Assembly (NCBI GenBank): GCA_029747585.1
Contig: JAPEVF010000060.1
Span: 62,001 to 126,000, forward strand
DNA from: Pleurotus djamor
Taxonomy: Eukaryota; Basidiomycota; Agaricomycetes; Agaricales; Pleurotaceae
Direction: 5' to 3'
Length of the DNA: 64,000 bases
Shown: one piece after another, positions 33,073 to 44,720 of the stretch
Layout of the letters: each line of letters begins with the position of its first letter
Numbering within the stretch: the stretch's first letter is position 1
The notes under the pieces: model-generated
What the model was told of the DNA's origin: nothing
The model's input: the letters and a program-made list of their open reading frames with translations, nothing else
Database searches by the model: none
Position numbers and translations under genes: made by a program

Positions 33073-34783
33073 ACCAGTGAGAGCCCTTTAGTATCTACGA
33101 GGAGTTCAAGGCACAGGCATTTGTTCCTCTTTTCGTATCACTACTCGCTTCTGATTATTGGACGCTTCTCGCCTCCGTTGTGCGGATTTCGGAGCATCAA
33201 TCGACAGGCCATATGACCATTATCTTGCTAACCGAAAAGACAAAGACAGGTAAATGGGCTCGACGCAAGAGATCTGCCACGGTCGGCACTCTAGCTCAGT
33301 GGCTATGGAGGATCCGACGGGACCCCAAGTTGAACACTTACTACGAGCGGTCTGCTCAACCTATTTCAACAAGTAAATTCATCTTGCAGGTGTCACCAGA
33401 GGCAGTCGGGCGCTTCACCGTAGTTCTATGGGAAGCAAGATTGAGCAGAACTCTAAGGAGAGAAGGGAGTTGGCATTTTTAGTCATGACAGAGGCAAGAG
33501 ATGTGTGTTTCGTTACTAATCCGTCACGGACGCCGAGCCCAACGAAAATGAGGCGCTTGTTAACTAAGGTCCAGGGGCTCTGGCAGTTACTTACATCCAG
33601 GAAAAGCTGAGAGGGCGCAGATCTGAGCATCAGATCTTAAGTCCCCCTGGTAATACTTTGAGGCTTCATTTCGTAGATGAATCGCGTTGACTGGACTTGA
33701 TGCATAATGTCTTGTCAATAAGTAGTTGAAGTCGATGGTCAGACTTAGCTTCATTGACAGCCTCTTCAGGCCTCAGTAGCCACTTGGAAACGGAGTTAGT
33801 GATTTCAGGTTTGAGCGTTGGGAACTTGAATGACATGAAGGGGGATGACTCGCATTCAATGTTGAAGCTCATAGAAGGAGCTAAATCAACGGGCTATGTA
33901 GAAGTCAGACAGCATTAGTGATCATCGTACTGTACGCCTAAATACAGAACACTAACTGTTACAGGGAACACCCTCACGTCGGAACCGCGGAATGCTAAGA
34001 GACGGAACATGAGCACGAAGCTCCCATGGGCATCCTGAGGCCGTAAGTTATGCCTCGGACTTGATCTAACAGATGATACTAGGCAAGGGCAGTTCTGACC
34101 TGTCCATCCAGGTCCTCGTTCATTCTCTCGTATCACTATTCGCTTGATTCTGCCATCGTGGGTGCTTATTCGGCCCCGTGAATTCACTTGAACTGCAGGA
34201 GGCGGCTGTACTTACTTCATGAAGTTGCATCATCCATAGACCCAGCGACTCTACGCTCTGACTTGAAGGCGCTAGACATGTAGTCGAACTTGAAGGGGGT
34301 TCATCAAGACTTCAGCAAGGAGACAGAGCACATAATTCAGGCCGGTACCCGCGCGAGTTTGGAGGGGAAAATTCGGAATTGCGCTGCCAGTCTTGTGACA
34401 ATGTGTACGATGTCCCTCCTCTGGGTGGGTCTCGGAGCCAATCACACCGACACTCCACGGACATACCCCATGTGAAGCATCATGCATCACACCTTGAAAT
34501 GGTCAAACAACGGTGGAAACGCAGACCAAAGAGAGTACCGTACCTGTTTCCCGCCACTTCCCCCAGTGTGAACAGAGAGCCGCGGGCGAGGTATGACCAC
34601 TTGAAGGTCACGCAGGTGATAGTCCACCCAAATGGTAGCGCAGACCGAAGTTGCTGCTGGTGTGAGTATGAAAGCTTGATATACATCGAAAAATAGGTGC
34701 TGATTGATAAGTAATACAATAATGTCGGATGTACTTGCTAGGTGCTACAAACGTGATGCAAATTCATGAACGAAATGAGGGGT
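33073..34783. other. Long intergenic region, no supported gene
   Basis: About 1.7 kb upstream of orphan copy B and downstream of the CBM19-like gene. Open frames are short and carry no motif I recognise. No transfer RNA, transposon terminus or recent paralogue remnant was seen by eye. It may hold decayed coding DNA. Confidence 0.4.
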
Positions 34784-35763
34784 TTAATAGCCATAGCCAT
34801 AATCCCTGGCATCCGCAGTGGCGGAAGTAGTGACCGCACTGGCACTTGCACTGGTCTGAACAGGCAAAGCGACGGCAGTCAATTTGATGGTAGTAGGAGC
34901 GGCCTTGCTTTCGCTTCCAGGAGCGTCAGCAGGGAACGCAGCAGCGGCGCCACTGGGTTGGATGACGGAGACGATTGACGCGCCGCTGGCGGTCAGACTG
35001 GCGATGATAGCGGAGGCTTCAGCGGGGGGAACGGTAAGAGTCTGAGAGGGTAGATCGGTGGAGATGATGTTGGATGGATCAACCGATGACGAGGAGGGAG
35101 GCGAAGGGACTGGGGAAGNAGATGGGAAGACAGTGACTGTGACGGTGCGAGGGGCGTCATCAACGACGATGCTGGACTCGGTCGCGTTGGTTGGAGAGGT
35201 GGCTTCTGGCTCAGACGCCGAAGCTATGGTTGTGCCATTGGCACCGCCAGCCTGGGCGACGGCAATCCCGCCTTCTGCACCAGTGGCATTGATCAANGCA
35301 AGCGCACTTCGTTGACTCGTGCANGTNAGAGTCTAGAAACGCAGGGGGATTGAGTATAGAGAAGAAAGACAAAGGAAGAGTGACACTGACCGTTCCCTCN
35401 TCCCTGACGGAAGGAACTGCGTAGCAGCGAAGAGAACGTGGGCAACGTGTGACGACCCACTTGTCGTCAACACANTCTGCNTGTGCAGNGTTGATACAAG
35501 CAGTTTCCCCGGCTATAAATGATAGATGAGCCAGATACAATTGTCATAAGGCAAGTACACTCACTCGTGCAAGCATCATTAGCACTGAGGGTCTGGAAGA
35601 AAGCATTCTGGGCCTGCGCAGTCTGACCGTTCTTCAAAAGAGTGGCAGCATCNATGGAGGTGGCCTCTGTGGTGCCATTGGTCGCAGATACGGGCGCAGA
35701 GAGCCCAACNGTAGTGAAAAGCGAAAGAGTGACGAAAGAAACGTATGCAAAGTTGNCGAACAT
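34784..35763 (-). CDS. Secreted protein with CBM19-like chitin-binding domain
   Basis: The protein opens with a hydrophobic signal peptide (NFAYVSFVTLSLFT..VGLSAP). A compact domain follows: LLKNGQTAQAQNAFFQTLSANDACT, ETACIN, CVDDKWVVTRC, LRCYAVPSVR and TLTCTSQRSAL. The cysteine spacing and the GQTAQAQN..F opening resemble family 19 carbohydrate-binding modules, widespread in Agaricomycetes as chitin-binding secreted proteins. A long Ser/Thr/Ala/Pro-rich tail (heavily O-glycosylated, if secreted) ends DYGYGY. Two introns (about 35522-35572 and 35337-35391) are seen. Nine or more Ns leave some residues, including residues near cysteines, undetermined. It is probably extracellular or wall-associated. 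Confidence 0.65.
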
Positions 35764-36302
35764 GTNTGAAGTTGAACGGGGATGCTTAAGCTTGACTTGG
35801 GTGTGATGAAGAGATTGTCGTGAAACGAGTCTGTCTATGATCGTGAAAGGTGGAAAAGTCTAGCTTGAGTGAAGCACCTGGCTTGAAGAAGGTAAGGAAG
35901 AGAGAAGGGAAGAAGGATGGTGAAAGGCNACCTCAGGCGTTGCTTGTATTTAACANGCCTCGAGGACAATGAACGCGCCAAGGACTATTGTGTCCATTGT
36001 TCCCATTCTTGAACCAAGCGACGCGTTGCCACCGACCTCGTTGATCTCGGCAGTGAGNTCCAAGCNAAGTTTCGTTTATGTGGGNNTTTCCCGGAGAAAA
36101 CACTCGCATCCATGGNGGACATTGCACGGTGGTCGTCGTTGAAGACAATGAGGAGAACGCACATCNNAAGTTGAAGCTGACTTGATCGAGTCGTCTCCAC
36201 GGTCAGTAAGTTGCTCCCACGGTCAATACAACTTTGATCGTGGGAATCATCATCGCTGCCATCCACAAATTTTGAGTCGCCCTTCCTCCTCGTACTCCCA
36301 AA

Positions 36303-37938
36303 ATGGCCGAATATGACCTCTCAAAAACGATAATCCCATACCTGGATCGTCACTTGACATTCCCAATACTCGCNCATCTTGCAGAAACCGANCTNTTCTC
36401 CGAGCGCGAAGTTTCTATCGCCCAATATGANCTNGCCAAGGGAACGAATATGTTTAACTATGCTGCCAGCTTGTTTGCTCAGATCTGGCCTGATGANGNA
36501 GTCCCTGCAGGTGCGTGATCACTATNTTNTGGGNNANNNGGCTNNGAACNCTGANGACGACGCGTAGAATTCGATGAGAAGAGACTGAAAGCGGTTTCNA
36601 TAAACGAGAGCCTGCAGCAAGAGGCGCAGGCCGTCCTGGACGTCATCGAGGACCCNAANGTTGCNCANGCTCTGCGGCAAGACAAGAACCAAAATCTNCA
36701 NTACTTGAAGGACCATTACAATGTGNGTGTGCTTGNTNTGTNAANTNCTTNCTNGTNNCTTACCAGNGTCATGTNCAGCTCACCTTGGACCAAATCCGTG
36801 CNCTGTATACTTTCGGTCAATACCAATTNTCATACGGAAACTACTCNGGNGCAGCGGANTACCTTTACCATTTCCGNGTCCTTTCNACCGACAANGATCT
36901 CAACACATCGGCNCACTGGGGTAAACTNGCCAGTGATATCCTCACAGGTAAATGGGATGTCGCTCTNGAAGAGTTAAATTCCCTNCGNGAAGTCATCGAC
37001 TCGCGATCACCCCCTCCAATGCTNCCAAANTCCTCNTCAAANAATGCNTCNGAACCCGCTTTGGCCCANCTNCACTCACGGACNTGGGTATTNCACTGGT
37101 CGCTGTTCGTCTACTTCAACCACGAACAAGGCAGAACACTCCTCCTGGAAACNTTCCTCTCCCCNACATACCTCAATACTATTCAGACATCATGTCCATG
37201 GATNCTCCGTTACCTCGCCACCGCTGCCATCCTGTGCAGAAAAGCAGCNGCCTCTGGNTCTGCNGCCAACCCNTCCTCATCNCGNGTNCGNAANGCNATC
37301 CGCGANGTCGTCCGCGTCATCCAAATGGAAGAATACCAATACAAAGACCCCGTCACGTCATTCCTCAAAGAACTCTACGTCGAGTTCGATTTCGAAGCGG
37401 CCCAGAGAGAGCTTGGACTCGCAGAAAAAGTCGTAGCAGACGATTTCTTCCTCGGGGACTTCAAGGATGAATTTATGGATAACGCTAGATATCTCATCAG
37501 TGAAGCCTACTGCCGGATACACCAGAGAATCGACATCGGGTATGTGGCCTTTCAATTTCTACTCACGTTCCGTGCTGAAGATTTGGTTTTATGTAGGGAT
37601 CTCTCCGACCGCCTGAACCTTTCGCGCGACGAGGGTGAAAAATGGATCGTCAACCTCATCCGTGAGACACGCATGGGCCAGGACGCCAAAATTGATCTTG
37701 AGAAGGTAATGAAACCCCTCTGCTTTCTTCTTGCCATCGCCTCACCCGTAATCCACAGAATGTCATTGAAATCAACAGACCGCCTCAACCCATCTACCAG
37801 TCAGTCATCGAGAAGACCCGTGGCCTCGCTATCCGCACCCAAGCTTTGGGTGCAGCGTTGGCTCGTTCAGGTGCTCCTCCAGCACAGGCCGGAAGCAATC
37901 CCGGCGCACCAACACCGTCGCAGATCGCGGTGCAATAA
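36303..37938 (+). CDS. eIF3e: Eukaryotic translation initiation factor 3 subunit e (INT6)
   Basis: A subunit of eIF3, which helps recruit mRNA to the 40S ribosome. Exon 1 ([18 protein letters not shown]) is the typical opening. Later exons carry the eIF3e N-terminal helical domain ([21 protein letters not shown]) and the PCI region ([65 protein letters not shown]). The terminal exon starts NVIEINRP and ends TPSQIAVQ. Introns lie near 36510-36560, 36720-36770, 37540-37595 and 37707-37759. About forty single Ns from 36373 to 37306 blank residues or break frames in the middle, so the exact protein cannot be read there. No stop is proved inside it. Confidence 0.9.
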
Positions 37939-38254
37939 GAGATCTAGTGTACTCGTGTATCTTTGTACGCTGTGGCATAGGACAGTGAGAGTCAGAACGC
38001 AGCAAAACATTCCTGTCAAGGTGGATAGTGTACAAGAGTGGTTGGTATCATCAATTACGCTTTACGACTGCGACGGTATCCTACTGCGAGTTAGGTGGCG
38101 ATCGACTGAACCTACGTTCAACGGTGCTTACCATTATCCCCTGCCCAACTGCCCTCTGCTCTCCCTTCTGAAACTGCGTTCGAACCAATCCTTGAGAGAC
38201 AGAAAATCCGCGAAAGGGAAAGAACCATCATATGTACCACATATAAGTAGCAGG

Positions 38255-38687
38255 TTACGAAGCTGGGTCATGGAGGACAGCGAGGAGATATGCTTCATCT
38301 GAACGCCAAATACATCAGTCAAAGCCCGCGTGAGAGGTCAAAAGGGACTCACTGGGCGATATCATAACTTCATGTCTCTTCGTTCGTATCCGCAAGAACT
38401 TGACTTCATCCTACGTCAATAGTCAGCCTCCCAAAACCCTCAAGCTCACCAACGGTTGTCGTACTCACCGAGTCACTCGAATCCTCTGACAATTCCTCCA
38501 ATGCACCTTGGATATTCTCCATGATCTTGCCAATAGCAGCAGCGTACTTCCTGCCGTGTTCACCATCGAAGATGACACCAGATTGCTTTATGATACTGTA
38601 TGGGTGTCCTCTGGACATCAATATGTAGCCAAGGACCGTTCGATGGGCTGATAGCAGCGAGAGTGTGTGTTCGAGTTCTGGCGTCAT
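38255..38687 (-). CDS. Dynein light chain, roadblock/LC7 family
   Basis: A small light chain expected to dimerise on the dynein intermediate chain. Exon 1 begins [18 protein letters not shown] and includes [16 protein letters not shown]. Exon 2 has [16 protein letters not shown], the family signature (FLRIR.K..E.M..). Exon 3 ends [14 protein letters not shown]. It is about 110 residues, the normal length. There are two short introns; the first donor is GTGAGT after the DSSDS stretch. It could instead be a related roadblock-domain protein, but the FLRIR motif favours dynein. Confidence 0.85.
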
Positions 38688-38819
38688 GGCAGTCGGTTGG
38701 TTGAAGGGCCACGGGCGCTTACGAAAACCACCTCTGAGGAATTAGACTCTCTAAAAGTGACAATCATGACAATTCTAGTCCAAGTCCAAGTCCCAGCACC
38801 TAAATCTACAAAACCAGGA

Positions 38820-40338
38820 CTAATGGAGAGGATCGATCAAGACAAGCTCGTGCCTAACACACTCTATGATTCTTCCACTCCATTCATCCATCTGGGGACC
38901 AAGTCTGCACCTCGAGAAACTTGACATGCATATCTTGGTCGAAGTGTTTGCTTGTGAGGCACGGCGAAAATTCATCATAGCTACCTTGTTACCATTTCTG
39001 ATATATGCACGGTGAAGCCCAATTGCGTAGGTGTCCGCTTGTTGAGCCTCTAAAGGATATAAACGTTCGGTCTTGACGGTGTCCTGTGCATCTACGGACA
39101 AGGCGTACACGCCATCGTTCGTGTCAAAGGCAACGTAAGCGGAGCCCAAGGGCTCTAGTAAGATTCGCGAGAAAGCTCCACAAGCGAAGGCGCTGCCGCT
39201 CATTGGAAAGACGTAGATGGGAGCACTGTGGGAGGGTTCGTCGCCATCTCCGTGGTCCATTTCAGGAATTTGATAGACACATATGGATTTCGGGCCAGCA
39301 GCTAGTAGCTTCTGATGAGGAAGTAATTGCTGATAGCCCTGCGAAGAACATATAAAGAGATGAAGAAAGGAGATTATACATACTCACACTCCCGAGGAAG
39401 GTAGCCAACTTGCGAGCGGGCGGAGAGTCAGGGGCCGTCCAGTCATAGACCCAGACGACGGGGCCAAGGAACTCGGAGACAAGGTTTCCAAGTAAGGATA
39501 GCTGGAAAGCATAGAAGTGTGAGGGTATTTCCAAGGTTTTTAGATGAAGAGCGGATATGCCAGAGGTGTCTCCGGGGGTCATTGGGAGCGTGCAGCGCCA
39601 AATGGACACGCTCGGAGGACGACTCGGCTTTCGGCCATCTAAAGTCAATGAGCAAAGAACGCCCACATTAGGGGCAAGTTCACTCAACAATCATTGTATG
39701 AAATCGCCAGGATAAATGTTAACTGAGAAAAAGCGGAGGCGTTGACTTGGAATTCCATAGAAACAATTGAGTAGCGGTTGGTGGGACGAGGCACAAGGCG
39801 TATAGGAAGAACCGGCGACGCTTCTGAGTGAAGATCGTACGCTACGATATATTTATCCCAGTCATCGTTATCGGAGTAGAGAAGCCAACGTCCACCAGGA
39901 AGGATATCATAGACGGCGGTGTGAGATGCACGCTTGATGACCCGGAGGGGCGGCAGCTCAGCGGTTGAAGAATTAAACCATCCANGGTCAGATCGAATCC
40001 ATTTCAAGACCAGAGACTCTAAATCAGGCGAAGACAGCTCCTGTAATGGCTTCGGGGGGATAATTGGTATGATATACGATTGGGAGAGGCGGTTAAAGAG
40101 GTTCTTCCACACTACGTGGGACCGAGACGCGTCGTCAAGAGCTTTACACGTCTAAGCAAAGCCAAAAGTCACATTTAGTGCAAATGCAAGCATCCGAACA
40201 AGTACTCGCCATTCGAGCCATCAGGATTTCTTTCCATTGTGCTTCAGCCAATATTTCCACAAGAAGTTCATATGGGAGCGATGAGATTGTCGCAGCCCTT
40301 TTTGAAACACTGCCCACCGGCTCACCTAGGGGAACCAT
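38820..40338 (-). CDS. F-box protein with probable beta-propeller
   Basis: An N-terminal F-box (ISSLPYELLVEILAEAQW) is split by an intron (40152-40209) with a GC donor, joining ..LMARM to TCKALDDAS. Then come VVWKNLFNRL, repeated strand patterns with WLLYSDNDDWDKYIVAYDL, WVYDWTAPDSPPARKLATFLG, KSICVYQIPEM, and a long C-terminal exon ending LVLIDPLH. The repeated W-containing strands suggest a WD-like propeller that would bind a target for an SCF ligase. It is intron-rich, unlike the other F-box family in this window, and unrelated to it outside the F-box. The N at 39985 blanks one codon. Confidence 0.7.
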
Positions 40339-40735
40339 TCATTCCAAGCATATTGCGGCTATTGGGGGAACAACTTACGAGCACTGTGTCCTCCGAGTCC
40401 AGAAGGGAGGATGATGCTTGGAACTGACAAAGGTTCAAAACCGCTTGAAACACGAGCTAGCGANTGTGCAGAAACTACAGGCTGGAAAGGCAGATTGATG
40501 GATCCGACCGGACACCAGTTGGTGGTTGGAGAGATACAGGGGCTTACCGACAACGCATTTGTTGAATGCCTCCCCTGAATGACTCCTGGATGCTTCACGA
40601 CGGAGGCGCAGCTGGCCTGATTGGGATACTTGTAGTGTTACAACAGAGAAAAGATCATTAGGCTGAACTAGAGGATACAAGTAGGGCAGTCGCTGGGAAA
40701 GACAAGGAAAATTGGACACGAGAGCTCCACGCATC
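40339..40735. other. Intergenic region
   Basis: About 0.4 kb between the F-box/propeller start and the DUF4336 stop. An open frame on the minus strand here has no motif. I see nothing else. Confidence 0.4.
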
Positions 40736-42019
40736 TTAATCGAGGAAGTATTTGTACGCGGCTCTCCAAGCTTTCTTCCCTTCGGTCTCAATAACGTCCT
40801 GCAATGCAGTGAGTATGATGGNCCATGTCAAGTATACAGAAGGACTGACTCCATGACAAGGGATGATCCTCTCAAAATCCCACCCATCAACCGTCTTCGC
40901 ATCGCGCCTCATTGCTCTGTTTAACATAAATCAGATGCAAATTGATTTGAGGCTATCAATAGATACACGCACGCTTTATCTTCACCTATCTGCCAGAGGA
41001 GCTTGGGATGCAGCCAATGGTAAGGATTAATATGCGCCCACGACGGGGAATATCCGGATGACTTCGATTTCGAGTACTGGTCCCAATCTATTGAGAAATA
41101 TGAGGCGAATGCGTAATAGGACGACTCACTTGCTCGGTAGGAGGCAGATTAAGCAAAAGATCGGCCTGAACCAGAGTTTTAGATGCAGGATGTAAGAATG
41201 CAACGTCGCGATTCTTAAATCCAGAAAAGTAACTAATGATATGAATGATTAGCAAGCGCGTATTGTCGAGCAGTTTGTACGCACCAGGCTTGAATCTGGG
41301 TGGATTCATATATCAGCGCGTGCGAGTGGCTCAAGGGAGAAAGATATGACCTCAGGTTCGAATGCATACTTCGTTTCAGGGAGGTCAGTACCCCAAACTA
41401 TCGTAGATGAACTCCACATCAAAGCCAAGTTCGTCGGACAGGAAGATTCAGCGACGTACTGCCATCGAATTTCAGTGTTTTATCTTTGCAGTTGTCTACG
41501 GCCATCTGGGTCCCGAAAAGCTTCGCAGAAGGATACGCTTTCTTGAACTCGCCTAAAGTAGACTAATCAGCACATGTAGCGCAGATTCTGATGGAAAGCG
41601 CTCACTGAGGAAGAGGTAGTGCACTCCGTCAGGAGAAACAATGTATCTATGATGAATGTGAGACATGTTCGTTTCATGGGAATAAACAAGGCGGATCAAC
41701 TAACTTGACGGGTCCAAGTTCATCGAGTTTCGCCTTGGTCTCTTCATTGAGAGGGGTCGACGCGATAACCCAAAGCCCACCGTCGGACAGCTTAATAGCG
41801 GTAGATCGACCACCGAATGGAATGACGCCAAGTCGGGCAAAAGGACTGGCATGGAAAAGCGAGGAAGTAAATTGTCAGGGCACGTAGCGCTCTCTCTTCC
41901 AAAAGCGACTCACCATGAAAACGTCCAAACGCCTTTGACAACCTGGTTCACGGTGAGTTGCGTACGACATGGTATGCATATCCATACAAGCTTACTTCTC
42001 GTATGACGGTTTCTGACAT
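40736..42019 (-). CDS. DUF4336 domain protein, copy 2
   Basis: A paralogue of the gene at 13637-14913, with the same exon order: MSETVIRE; VVKGVWTFS; PFARLGVIPFGGRSTAIKL..WVIASTPL; YIVSPDGVHYLFL; EFKKAYPSAKLFGTQ; FGTDLPETKYAFEPE; YFSGFKNRDVAFLHPASKTL followed by ADLLLNLPP; and the final exon AMRRDAKTVDGWDFERIIPCHG joined to DVIETEGKKAWRAAYKYFLD. Function is unproved; the His in YLFL/PCHGD-type motifs is where a metallo-hydrolase-like site would be. The N at 40822 is in the last intron. It lies 222 bases from a divergent intronless F-box gene, an association also seen with copy 1. Confidence 0.78.
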
Positions 42020-42241
42020 TGTTGGCGTACTGGTGGTGGTAAGAGATGAAGAAGGTTAATGGCGTCATCGGCGCTCACGCCGCGGAGTCAATGGGTGCAT
42101 TTGTCACCTGACCGTCACGCGTCACCTCCTGCCAGTGGCAGTGGAAGGCTGGAAGCAACTTGAACTTCAGACTCAGTCCCCCCCCATCCAGATCCTTAGA
42201 CCTTCGGCGCCACTTTCCAGTGCTTCTCTCTTGCCACGTCC

Positions 42242-43879
42242 ATGTCAAACTTACTTCCAGGTTTCTCCCTCCCCACCACCGAATCTGAGATCGACCTTCG
42301 CCTGAATGAACTTCGAACCCAGTTCCTGGCTCTCTGCAAACATCGCAACGTGTCCTTCTCTACCACATCGAAACTACCTCCAGAGATCCTTGCCTACATT
42401 TTCGAATGTGTTCGTGGCGACTCTGAATACTATCTCTGGGTGCCAGAGGTATCGCATATCTGCGCGGCATGGCGTAGCATAGCTTTGGCTACGCCGACGC
42501 TATGGTCTTCCGGTATTTTGAATCCACCCGAGTGGGGGATCGAGGTCTTGCGACGTGCCCAAGGTGCCTCTCTGGACGTGATATTCCCAGCTATATCATA
42601 TCATGATAAATGTTGGGATCACCCAGATCGTCTGCTGATGCGTGCGGTACTTTCAAGGTCAAGTCAGATTCGCTCTATGATCCTGCCGATTGAATCAGTG
42701 AGCCCAGGCGATGTTTTTCGGCTCTTCTCGAGCTTGGTCGCATCTTCCTCACTCTGCCAGCTCACACGATGCCAAATACAAATCGTAGACCCCATTCATT
42801 TATCCATCCTCCCAAATGACTTTTTTGCTTTCATCCCGTTGCCACCTCTGTTGCACGAGCTGAAATTATCTGATTGCCACACCCCCATTGGTATTCCTCA
42901 ATTTCATAATCTACGCACCCTCCGCATTCAAAGCGATCCAATTCATTCTAGTGGATACAGCCTTTCAAGTTTCCACCGTGCTCTCCGGGACATGCATCAT
43001 CTCGAAGTTTTGTATCTTTCTGATGCCTTTGTGCCAGAGGAAGACGTATCCCTCCCCGATCATTTCGTGCTTCCAAAGCTCCGTGAGGTTTCCATCAAAC
43101 ACGTCTCCCCCGAACCTCTGTCTCTGTTGCGAGGCATCGAGGCCCCGAAGATTACTTCCGTCGATATCCAGATCCCGTCCACTCCTTCGCAATGGGGTAC
43201 CATCACCTCACTGGCCGATGTGCAATCCATCTTCTCATTTGCGTCCTTTACGCCCCCTTCGCTGCAAAAACCAAGCAATCACCATCTCGAAATCTCGAGA
43301 TCTATATTCACGCCTTTCCTTTCAATCTTCTACACCCAGTGCGATGGTGATGGAAACCCTTCCAAGGCTCTGCGCATTCTTAAATGTGATATGAGCCTTG
43401 ACATTGTGTGGACGATTATTCATCGGGAAAAACTCCGTTCATTTTCGCTGGTCCTCACCCCAGAAGCGATCCCGCTTCAAATAGAGAACTTCAATACTAT
43501 CTCATCACTAGCGGATTCGCGTAATCTTGCCATACTTCAAGTTCCGTATCTATGCTTTGCGGACATCGGACTTCTGGCAACATGGACGAGCTCATCTGCT
43601 TTTCCCCACCTGTCCAGCCTCACGTTGGATTGTTTACATCGCAAGCCGAAGAACATCACGTTCTTGAAGCTGAAGGACTGGTTAATTGCAAGGGAAGAAC
43701 AAGGGCTTACGGCACTGGAGAGCCTCCAGATTTCTCGGTGTCCACACCACCGTGCAGTGATTGCCGGGATGCTGAAGGTGTTGGTCGAGCAACTAGAGAT
43801 ATCGTGTCGGCCTCTTCGACCGCCGAATTCGATCGTACCGTCCGTATCTTATAACGTAGATGAGAATGTGTATTCGTGA
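42242..43879 (+). CDS. F-box protein, intronless family member
   Basis: A single-exon protein of 545 residues. It opens MSNLLPGFSLPTTESEIDLRL, has the F-box SKLPPEILAYIFECVR, then VSHICAAWRSIALATPTLW, a weak leucine-rich region, and the C-terminal RKPKNITFLKLKDWLIAREE followed by CPHHRAVIAGMLKVLVE. It is the closest local relative of the gene at 18136-19734. It is a probable SCF substrate adaptor of unknown target. The promoter is shared with the divergent DUF4336 copy 2 over only 222 bases. Confidence 0.87.
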   Translation: MSNLLPGFSLPTTESEIDLRLNELRTQFLALCKHRNVSFSTTSKLPPEILAYIFECVRGDSEYYLWVPEVSHICAAWRSIALATPTLWSSGILNPPEWGIEVLRRAQGASLDVIFPAISYHDKCWDHPDRLLMRAVLSRSSQIRSMILPIESVSPGDVFRLFSSLVASSSLCQLTRCQIQIVDPIHLSILPNDFFAFIPLPPLLHELKLSDCHTPIGIPQFHNLRTLRIQSDPIHSSGYSLSSFHRALRDMHHLEVLYLSDAFVPEEDVSLPDHFVLPKLREVSIKHVSPEPLSLLRGIEAPKITSVDIQIPSTPSQWGTITSLADVQSIFSFASFTPPSLQKPSNHHLEISRSIFTPFLSIFYTQCDGDGNPSKALRILKCDMSLDIVWTIIHREKLRSFSLVLTPEAIPLQIENFNTISSLADSRNLAILQVPYLCFADIGLLATWTSSSAFPHLSSLTLDCLHRKPKNITFLKLKDWLIAREEQGLTALESLQISRCPHHRAVIAGMLKVLVEQLEISCRPLRPPNSIVPSVSYNVDENVYS

Positions 43880-43918
43880 AGTGATGGAGTGGCGGAGATG
43901 AAGTCTGATGGGGAAGAG

Positions 43919-44354
43919 TTACATAGTCGAGCTCCTAGATGACGCAGCAGCATCTAGCGCAGCCAACTGATCGACCAGATCATCCATCAAGGATTTCGGA
44001 TTTCCTTGAGACTCTCCATGAACGCCCAAACTGAGTGCCAGTGAGTCGCGCTTCGTGGGAACCAATGGGGCACCTTCAGGCTCAAACCCAGGCGCGATCC
44101 TTCTCAATGCCTCGCGCTTCCTCCTTGCCTTTTCTTCTTCACGGGACTGGAGGTATGCTTCGCGACGAGCGGCATGCGATGCCATGGTGTTCCGTCGTGA
44201 TGACTCCAAGGTTAAGATATGTGGTTCCAGGGTATATGGGTAGACAAACTAGAGTGAGGCGTTGATAATAAGCGGGACTCTGTGAGTCTACTGAACGACT
44301 TACGTATGGTGTTATGCTTTCTGGGAGCGGGTGAATATCCGGGGGGAGTTCAAC
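43919..44354 (-). CDS. Small conserved fungal protein, function unknown
   Basis: I recognise the type (a short, charged protein of Basidiomycetes) but not a function. Two exons are readable. The upstream one has VELPPDIHPLPESITPY; after an intron comes FVYPYTLEPHILTLE, then a coiled-coil-like basic stretch (AARREAYLQSREEEKARRKREALRR) and APGFEPEGAPL. The rest ends LAALDAAASSRSSTM. The first exon and the start codon beyond 44354 could not be fixed. It lies tail-to-tail with the preceding F-box gene. Confidence 0.65.
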
Positions 44355-44720
44355 CTAAGACAATTCACTGGCAAGTTAGACCTACACTCGCCGTTTACTG
44401 GCAATATTGGCAGACGAACTGGCGGAGGGACTCGAAGGCTTGGTGACTTGATTAATGGGACATGAGACGCAGCGGCATACTGTACTATGGAAATTCAAGA
44501 ACCAGGGAGCTCAGAGTGGGTCGCAGGGCATACCGTGTTCAGGCATTGTCGCTGAATCGCCGTGAATCTGGGTCATGTTCCGTCGAACTCCAGTGAATTG
44601 ACTGTGAGAACAGTAATTCGCACGCTCAGCGATCGCCTTGACAAAATTGATATCCCCTTTAACTCATAGGAGCTCAGGGGCACATGTCCACTTCGCTAAA
44701 GTACACATACAGAGAGCTAT
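44355..44720. other. Intergenic region
   Basis: About 0.37 kb that probably contains the first exon and promoter of the small conserved gene and the 3' end of orphan copy C. No other feature was seen. Confidence 0.4.

Noticed and set aside
33280..33360. A stretch starting ggcactctagctcagtgg that looks like the start of a transfer RNA.
   Set aside because: The T-arm (ggttcga) and a 7-base acceptor pair do not follow at the right spacing, so it is not supported.
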